Source of the DNA: Bacteroidota bacterium
GTDB lineage: Bacteria > Bacteroidota > Bacteroidia > Bacteroidales > VadinHA17
Reading direction: 5' to 3'
NCBI GenBank assembly: GCA_030596025.1
Contig: JAUVKW010000011.1
Location: 1-35,338 of the forward strand
Length of the DNA: 35,338 bases
Part shown: positions 29,829 through 35,338 of the stretch, piece by piece
How positions within the stretch are numbered: the first letter of the stretch is position 1
Layout: every line of letters begins with the position of its first letter
Made by a program: the position numbers and the translations under genes
Notes under the pieces: model-generated
Told to the model about the DNA's origin: nothing
What the model saw: the letters and a program-made list of their open reading frames with translations, nothing else
The model's database searches: none

Positions 29829-32144
29829 TTATTTCTTTTTGGCAGATTTTTTTTTCTTGCTATTTGCAATAATAGTTAAGCAATTTTCAAGACTCAATTC
29901 TTCCGGATTATCATTTTTAGGGATTTTATAATTTTTCTTCTCATAAGAGATATAAGGGCCCCAACGTCCGTTAAGTATTTTCAAATTTTCATTTTCAGAA
30001 AAAGTTTTAATTACTTTTTTACTGTCTTGTTCTCTTTTTATACGAATAATTTCAATGGCTCTTTCGCTATTAATAGATAATGGATCATCCTGTTTTTCCA
30101 GGGAATAAAACTTTCCATCATGGCGTATATAAGGACCATATTTACTAATAGCAACAATCATGCTATTATTTTCAAAATTTCCAATTTCTCTTGGAAGCTT
30201 GAATAAATCAAGAGCCTCTTCAAGGCTTATAGTTTCAATTCTTTGATCTTTACGAAGACTGGCAAATCTGGGTTTATAATCTTCCCTGACTTTACCCAAT
30301 TGTGCCAGCGGGCCGTACCGGCCAACCTTAACCAAAACTTCTTCGCCTGAAGCAGGGTCAATACCAAGTACTCGCTCCCCGGTAGTTTTTTCAGATTCCT
30401 TTAAAGTTTTTTCAACCCTGGTATTAAAATCTGAATAAAACCTATCAATCATTTTCACCCATTCCAGATTTCCGGAAGCTATTTCATCAAACTCTTTTTC
30501 AACCAGAGCAGTGAAATTATAATCCATGATACTTTTAAAATGCTCTGTAAGAAAATCATTAACAACCATCCCAATGTCTGTAGGAACCAGTTTTGACCTT
30601 TCTCTTCCGTACTTTTCTGCTTTTTTACTTTCCTTGACTTTGCCATCAGTCATTTCCAAGACTACTATATCTCTTTCATTCCCGTCAAGATGTTCTTTTA
30701 CAACATAGCCTCTGTTTTGGATAGTTGAGATAGTAGGAGCGTAAGTGGATGGTCTGCCAATTCCCAGCTCTTCCATTTTTTTTACGAGACTTGCTTCTGA
30801 GTACCGGTAAGGAGGTTGGGTAAATTTTTCAGAGGCTGTTATCATTTCATAATGTAACTTTTCTCCTTCTCTCAGTGGTGGAAGAATTGTTTTTGAACCA
30901 CTTACACTGTCTTCATCTGTTGTAACAGAATATAGCTTTAGAAATCCGTCAAATTTGATTACTTCCCCTGTTGCAGTAAACACATCAGGCATATTGGATA
31001 TGGAAATAGTGGCAGTTGTTTTTTCAATCTCGGCGTTACTCATTTGTGAAGCCATTGTCCGCTTCCAGATAAGATTATACAATTTCACTCCTGCTGCCGG
31101 GCCATCAATATCTTTGTTTTCGAGGTAGGTAGGTCTAATAGCCTCATGTGCCTCCTGGGCTCCTTTAGTTTTTGTTTGATATTTTCTGAATTGATGATAT
31201 TTATTTCCAAATTCCTCATCAATAACTTTTTTTGCAGTATTTAAGGCCAGGGAAGATAAATTAACAGAATCGGTTCTCATATAAGTAATTTTCCCGGCTT
31301 CATATAATTTTTGAGCTACCGACATGGTTTGTGCTACTGAGAATCCTAATTTTCTCCCGGCTTCTTGTTGTAATGTTGAAGTAGTAAATGGTGGAGCAGG
31401 AGATCTTTTAAGTGATTTTGTTGCCAGCCGGGCAATTTCATAAGAAGCCAGACCACATTGTGTTAAAAAGTCCCTGGCTTCATCTAAATCCTTAAGCTTT
31501 CGTGAAAGTTCTGCCTGAATCTCCACTTGTTTTCCATCAGGATCTAAGAAACTAAAGATTGCACTTACTTTATAGGAAGAACTGGTCTTAAAGTTCAGTA
31601 TTTCCCGTTCCTTTTCCACCAGCAAGCGCACAGCTACAGATTGAACCCGGCCGGCTGAAAGCGAAGGTTTAATTTTTTTCCAGAGTAAAGGGGAAAGCTG
31701 AAAGCCCACAAGACGATCTAAAACTCTTCTTGCTTGCTGGGCCTGAACTACATTATAGTTAATCTTTCTGGGATTCTCAACAGCACTCTGGATTGCATTT
31801 TTGGTAATCTCATGAAATACAATCCTTCGGGTGTTTTCTTCAGTTAACCCCAGGACTTCAGAAAGATGCCATGCGATTGCTTCCCCCTCCCGGTCTTCGT
31901 CAGATGCCAGCCAAACCAGTTTAGCATTTTTCTTAAATTTCTTGAGCTCGCTTACAATTTTTTTCTTATCCTCAGGGACAATATAAATAGGCTTATATTG
32001 GTTTTTTATATCAACACCAAAGTCCTTCTTGGCAAGGTCTCGAATATGCCCGAAGCTTGATTTTACGATGAATCCTTTGCCCAGAAACTTTTCAATAGTT
32101 TTTGCTTTAGCCGGAGATTCAACAATAACAAGATTTTCTCCCAT
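29829..32144 (-). CDS. topA: DNA topoisomerase I
   Basis: Type IA topoisomerase, relaxes negative supercoils through a 5'-phosphotyrosyl bond. 771 residues. Toprim domain at the N-terminus (LVIVESPAKAKTIEKFLG, residues 5-22, and DEDREGEAIAWHL around 82-94). Catalytic tyrosine Y288 lies in ITYMRTDSV. The C-terminal third carries repeated GPY-type segments (VGRYGPLAQLG, ISKYGPYIRHDG, GRWGPYISYE) in place of zinc fingers and ends in a lysine-rich tail. This is usual for the phylum. ATG at 32144 gives MGENLVIVESP. Confidence 0.96.
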   Translation of the reverse strand: MGENLVIVESPAKAKTIEKFLGKGFIVKSSFGHIRDLAKKDFGVDIKNQYKPIYIVPEDKKKIVSELKKFKKNAKLVWLASDEDREGEAIAWHLSEVLGLTEENTRRIVFHEITKNAIQSAVENPRKINYNVVQAQQARRVLDRLVGFQLSPLLWKKIKPSLSAGRVQSVAVRLLVEKEREILNFKTSSSYKVSAIFSFLDPDGKQVEIQAELSRKLKDLDEARDFLTQCGLASYEIARLATKSLKRSPAPPFTTSTLQQEAGRKLGFSVAQTMSVAQKLYEAGKITYMRTDSVNLSSLALNTAKKVIDEEFGNKYHQFRKYQTKTKGAQEAHEAIRPTYLENKDIDGPAAGVKLYNLIWKRTMASQMSNAEIEKTTATISISNMPDVFTATGEVIKFDGFLKLYSVTTDEDSVSGSKTILPPLREGEKLHYEMITASEKFTQPPYRYSEASLVKKMEELGIGRPSTYAPTISTIQNRGYVVKEHLDGNERDIVVLEMTDGKVKESKKAEKYGRERSKLVPTDIGMVVNDFLTEHFKSIMDYNFTALVEKEFDEIASGNLEWVKMIDRFYSDFNTRVEKTLKESEKTTGERVLGIDPASGEEVLVKVGRYGPLAQLGKVREDYKPRFASLRKDQRIETISLEEALDLFKLPREIGNFENNSMIVAISKYGPYIRHDGKFYSLEKQDDPLSINSERAIEIIRIKREQDSKKVIKTFSENENLKILNGRWGPYISYEKKNYKIPKNDNPEELSLENCLTIIANSKKKKSAKKK

Positions 32145-32256
32145 TTCTAATGATTTAATTATAAATACGTTTTAAAAAACACCACAAAGAAAAGTAAATA
32201 GCTAAGTAAGTTCAAAATTTATTTTTAATTATTATTATTTTTGAGGCAGCAATAAT

Positions 32257-34620
32257 ATGCATATGGATACAAAAAAGCATAAATATAGAACAGGAATTAT
32301 CTGGTTTTGGATACTTTATTCGATTCCTTTTGTCCTGATAACAGTTTTATTTGTATTGATCTCAAATGAAAAACTAGGGCCTATGCCCAGTTTTGAGGAA
32401 TTGGAAAATCCGGAAAATAATCTGGCGGCTGAGGTATTTACAGAAGATGGTATGTTAATAGGTAGATTTTATGTTCAGAATCGTGTCTGGTGCGATTATG
32501 AAGAAATTTCACCATTTATTATTGATGCTCTTATAGCTACAGAGGATATTCGGTATTATCGTCATTCCGGTATTGATATCAGAGGTTTGGGCAGGGTGCT
32601 GATAAAGACAGGACTATTGGGACAAAAACATTCCGGAGGTGGATCCACAATTACTCAGCAACTGGCAAAAAACCTTTTTCCACGTGATACAACAAGATAC
32701 AAGTCGGGTATTTCAAGAAAAATTCATCTGGGAGTTACTAAATTTAAAGAATGGCAAACTGCAGTGAAACTTGAGAAGAGTTACTCTAAAGAGGAAATCA
32801 TGACTATGTATTTAAATGTTTTTGATTTTCTGTATCAGGCGGTGGGAGTCAAGTCTGCAGCTCAGATATATTTTGATACAACACCAGACTCTTTAAATAT
32901 TGAACAGGCAGCCATGCTTGTTGGAATGGTAAAAAATCCGGCCCTGTACAATCCCTTAAGAAACTATGACCGGATGATGTCAAGGAGAAATACGGTATTA
33001 TCACAAATGGGAAAATATGGCTTCCTCCCAATGGAAGAGGTGGATTCTCTTAAACAACTACCAATAGAGGTTGACTTTAAGATTCAGGATCATAATGTTG
33101 GTTTGGCTACTTATTTCAGAGAATATTTAAGAACCACCATGATCAAAGAAGAGCCCAAAAGGAGATATTTCTATTCCGAGGAACAGTATAAGGAAGCTCT
33201 CTATGAATGGAACAATAATCCCCTGTATGGCTGGTGCAGGAAAAACAAAAAGCCTGATGGTTCAAATTATAATCTTTACCGGGATGGAATAAAAATTTAT
33301 ACCACCATCAATTCAAAAATGCAAAAATATGCAGAAGAAGCGGTACAGGAACACCTTGGTCTTGATATTCAAAGTATATTTGATGAACATGTAAAAACCT
33401 TTAAGAATCCTCCCTATTCAAATGATCTTAACAGGAAGACCATTGCGAGTATTCTTGAAGGAACAATGAGGAGAACGGACAGGTACAGAAATCTTATCAG
33501 ACAGGGAGCTTCTCAGGATTCTATCAATGCAGCATTTAATTTTCCGGTAGAAATGAAAGTGTTTTCCTGGGAAGGAGAAATAGACACTATTATGACACCT
33601 ATGGATTCCATTAGGTATTATAAGTATTTCTTAAGATCCGGCTTGCTGAGTTTTGACCCCCATACCGGTTATGTAAAAGCTTATGTAGGTGGCCCCGATT
33701 TTAAATACTTTAAGTTTGATGCTGTGATGGCCCAGAAAAGGCAGGCGGGAAGCACTATTAAACCTTTTATGTACACTCTTGCCATGCAGGATGGTTATAC
33801 ACCTTGCTACAAGGTGCCCAATGTTCCACAAACATTTCAGCTTGGGGATTCTACCTGGACTCCTGCCAGTTCCGGTAAGAGTGAATATTGGGGTAAAATG
33901 GTTAGCCTGAAGTGGGGCCTTGCCAACTCAGAAAACTATGTGTCAGCATGGTTAATGAAACAGTTCAATCCACAATCTGTTATCAATGTGATAAAGAAAA
34001 TGGGTGTGAGAAGCTATATCGATCCGGTGTATTCCCTCTTTTTAGGGACATCTATTGTTTCACTCTATGAACTTACCGGTGCTTTTGGGACATTTGCAAA
34101 CAAAGGAGTTTATACTCAGCCTATTTTTGTAACAGCAATTGAAGATAAAAATGGTGATGTAATATCCAGGATTTATCCGAATTACGAAGAAGCAATTAGT
34201 GAAGAAAATGCATTTCTTATGGTGAGTTTATTAGAGGGCGTTGTAAAAGAAGGAACAGGAGCCAGATTAAGATGGAAATATGAACTGATGAATGAAATTG
34301 GTGGAAAGACCGGAACCACCCAAAATCAATCAGATGGATGGTTTATGGGAGTTACTCCCAATCTGGTAACCGGGGTATGGTCGGGTTGGGAAGACCGCAG
34401 CATTCATTTTGAAAGTTTGTATCTGGGGAGCGGAAGCAATATGGCCCTGCCAATTTTTGGACTTTACCATCAAAAAATTTACAATGACTCTACTCTTGCC
34501 TTCTATGAAGCCGACGTTTTTGAAGCCCCTCTTGGATTTAATATTGAGTTAGATTGTGCAAAACTTGAAAACGAACAGGGCGGAGAATCTTTTAAAATAG
34601 AAGATGAGACTATTTATTAA
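32257..34620 (+). CDS. Class A penicillin-binding protein (PBP1A-like)
   Basis: 787 residues, bifunctional peptidoglycan synthase. Membrane anchor about 12-36. Glycosyltransferase 51 domain with catalytic E96 in ATEDIRYYRHSGID and the GGSTITQQLAKNLF motif (128-141). Transpeptidase domain with the three penicillin-site motifs S499-TIK, S558-EN and K684-TGT. A second ATG at 32263 would remove two residues. TATTTTTG at 32236-32243 resembles a -7 promoter element very close to the start and slightly favours the second ATG. Divergent from topA. Confidence 0.95.
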   Translation: MHMDTKKHKYRTGIIWFWILYSIPFVLITVLFVLISNEKLGPMPSFEELENPENNLAAEVFTEDGMLIGRFYVQNRVWCDYEEISPFIIDALIATEDIRYYRHSGIDIRGLGRVLIKTGLLGQKHSGGGSTITQQLAKNLFPRDTTRYKSGISRKIHLGVTKFKEWQTAVKLEKSYSKEEIMTMYLNVFDFLYQAVGVKSAAQIYFDTTPDSLNIEQAAMLVGMVKNPALYNPLRNYDRMMSRRNTVLSQMGKYGFLPMEEVDSLKQLPIEVDFKIQDHNVGLATYFREYLRTTMIKEEPKRRYFYSEEQYKEALYEWNNNPLYGWCRKNKKPDGSNYNLYRDGIKIYTTINSKMQKYAEEAVQEHLGLDIQSIFDEHVKTFKNPPYSNDLNRKTIASILEGTMRRTDRYRNLIRQGASQDSINAAFNFPVEMKVFSWEGEIDTIMTPMDSIRYYKYFLRSGLLSFDPHTGYVKAYVGGPDFKYFKFDAVMAQKRQAGSTIKPFMYTLAMQDGYTPCYKVPNVPQTFQLGDSTWTPASSGKSEYWGKMVSLKWGLANSENYVSAWLMKQFNPQSVINVIKKMGVRSYIDPVYSLFLGTSIVSLYELTGAFGTFANKGVYTQPIFVTAIEDKNGDVISRIYPNYEEAISEENAFLMVSLLEGVVKEGTGARLRWKYELMNEIGGKTGTTQNQSDGWFMGVTPNLVTGVWSGWEDRSIHFESLYLGSGSNMALPIFGLYHQKIYNDSTLAFYEADVFEAPLGFNIELDCAKLENEQGGESFKIEDETIY

Positions 34621-34648
34621 GACTTTTACAACATTATTTCCCTACCAA

Positions 34649-34683
34649 AAAAGGGACTAATATCAAATCAAACTTTCCCTTTT
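34649..34683 (+). terminator. Weak hairpin after the PBP gene
   Basis: AAAAGGGA (34649-34656) and TCCCTTTT (34676-34683) form a perfect 8-bp stem with a 19-base loop, 28 bases after the PBP stop. The long loop and lack of T-run make it a weak candidate. Confidence 0.35.
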
Positions 34684-34689
34684 GGGTTC

Positions 34690-34768
34690 GTCATCCTGAA
34701 CTTGTTTCAGGATCTTCTACCAGGTATGGAGATGATGAATTAACCTGTCTGGCAAGATTCAGCATGAC
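34690..34768. repeat. REP/MITE-like palindromic element
   Basis: The ends are near-perfect inverted repeats, GTCATCCTGAA (34690-34700) and TTCAGCATGAC (34758-34768). The left end also contains a perfect hairpin ATCCTGAA-cttgt-TTCAGGAT (34693-34713). The sequence type (GTCATCCTGAACTTGTTTCA) is one I recall as common between genes in Bacteroidota and other genomes. Only one copy is in this window. Confidence 0.6.
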
Positions 34769-34779
34769 TTTGAGTAGTT

Positions 34780-34974
34780 TCAGACTTGACGCTGGTCAGG
34801 TTCCCAGTCACGGATGATGATTCTATCCCGGTAAAGCTTTACCTCCAGCTTTTGTTTTGCTCTCCATTTCAGTTTCCTGATGTACTCAATCGGTATGGTT
34901 ACGGCATAACTTGTTCCACTTGATACTTTCGTAAGGTTTCGTATGTGCCTTTCTTCCATTTTTCTACGTGTCAT
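34780..34974 (-). CDS. AbrB/SpoVT-like small DNA-binding protein
   Basis: 64 residues from ATG 34974; an upstream TTG at 34992 would add six. The core RNLTKVSSGTSYAVTIPIEY followed by IRKLKWRAKQKLEVKLY and DRIIIRDW is the swapped-hairpin AbrB pattern, with the SYAVTIP variant typical of PhoU-linked and archaeal-like members. Could be a transition regulator or an antitoxin; no toxin gene adjoins within the window. It lies beside a decayed ORF6N gene, so an accessory origin is possible. Confidence 0.7.
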   Translation of the reverse strand: MTRRKMEERHIRNLTKVSSGTSYAVTIPIEYIRKLKWRAKQKLEVKLYRDRIIIRDWEPDQRQV

Positions 34975-35040
34975 AGTTTTAAGTTTTATCAACGTTTTAT
35001 AATACGGCTTTTAATACGGCGATGTTACACCTGGCCACGT

Positions 35041-35077
35041 ACCAGCCGGCTCCTTCACGTCCCTTCTGCCGGCTGGT
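35041..35077. repeat. GC-rich perfect 10-bp inverted repeat
   Basis: ACCAGCCGGC (35041-35050) and GCCGGCTGGT (35068-35077) form a perfect stem with a 17-base loop, in strong contrast to the AT-rich surroundings. It sits between the ORF6N remnant and the AbrB-like gene, both on the minus strand. Possible terminator, structured RNA or mobile-element relic. Confidence 0.5.
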
Positions 35078-35081
35078 GGGG

Positions 35082-35338
35082 CTATTGCTTTCCTTTTCTT
35101 TTGTAGCCTATTGTTTTCCGGTTCTTTTGTTCTAGCTCTTGTTGTTTGACTTCCTCTAGTTGTTTGAGGTATTCAAAGATTACCAGGATCTGGTTATCAT
35201 GTTCAGTGAAAGCCAGCGGTAAATATCTGGTACCTCCCCAACTTGAGGTGCCAAATTGGCTCCTCAAGTCACTAAACTCTTTTGTAGTCAGTTCTAACAT
35301 GAAATCTTCCGGGAACCTCGTAATATTACGCCTTACCG
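35082..35338 (-). pseudogene. ORF6N-domain protein, internally deleted and cut by the window edge
   Basis: The reading frame stays open to the window edge, upstream of the internal ATG at 35300 (VRRNITRFPEDF then MLELTTKEFSDL). RNITRFPEDF, RSQFGTSSWGG and RYLPLAFTEH are the characteristic end of an ORF6N (KilA-N-associated, phage-type) domain. Normally FTEQGVAMLS and about 40 to 60 more residues follow. Here FTEH joins directly to DNQILVIFEYLKQLEEV, which matches the usual C-terminal YDEQFKVVFEAIRQL region. So the middle seems deleted in frame. The 5' end lies outside the window, so loss of function is probable, not proven. Confidence 0.6.

Overview
The window comes from a Bacteroidota chromosome. 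The evidence is a complete type IX secretion/gliding core in the canonical order porP-gldK-gldL-gldM-gldN, AT-rich DNA, almost no Shine-Dalgarno sequences, and TAnnTTTG-like promoter elements. I cannot name the species. An anaerobic or microaerophilic member of the Bacteroidales/Marinilabiliales type is a reasonable guess, from the sulfur respiration genes.

The left two thirds (about 0.25-19.9 kb) is a sulfur and electron-transport island. On the minus strand, mobA (Mo cofactor maturation) is followed by an operon of an SQR-like flavoprotein, a DUF1641 protein, a TusE/DsrC-like protein and a DsrE2-family protein, which is a sulfane-sulfur handling set without any DsrAB. Next come three CRP/FNR-family regulators that share an N-terminal CxxC and a cysteine at the position of FNR Cys122, with a Cys-rich small membrane protein among them. 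A plus-strand operon follows, encoding a two-domain rhodanese lipoprotein, an OprO/P-like porin and a secreted tandem rhodanese. Two divergent operons then face each other across a 463-bp dyad-rich spacer. Leftward is a Rieske protein abutting a cytochrome b that is fused to a 12-haem c-type domain. Rightward is a Tat-exported molybdopterin oxidoreductase (PsrA/PhsA type), its four-cluster Fe-S subunit, an NrfD/PsrC quinone-interacting subunit, a split YeeE/YedE sulfur permease in two half-genes, and two membrane-anchored rhodanese-fold proteins that lack the catalytic cysteine.

These parts suggest one module. The porin admits a sulfur oxyanion or polysulfide, rhodaneses and YeeE/YedE move sulfane sulfur, the PsrABC-like complex exchanges electrons between sulfur compounds and quinone, and the Rieske/cytochrome b/multihaem complex takes electrons from quinol to a periplasmic or outer acceptor. 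The direction of flow cannot be read from sequence. The most unusual item is the 917-residue cytochrome b-dodecahaem fusion next to its own Rieske protein.

The right third is mostly housekeeping: MlaE/MlaF lipid-transport genes, a mannose-1-phosphate guanylyltransferase, the type IX secretion operon, a degenerate arginase-fold protein, topA and a class A penicillin-binding protein. The last 700 bases hold a REP-like palindromic element, an AbrB-like small protein, a GC-rich hairpin and an internally deleted ORF6N-domain gene that runs off the window. That end looks like an accessory or decayed segment.
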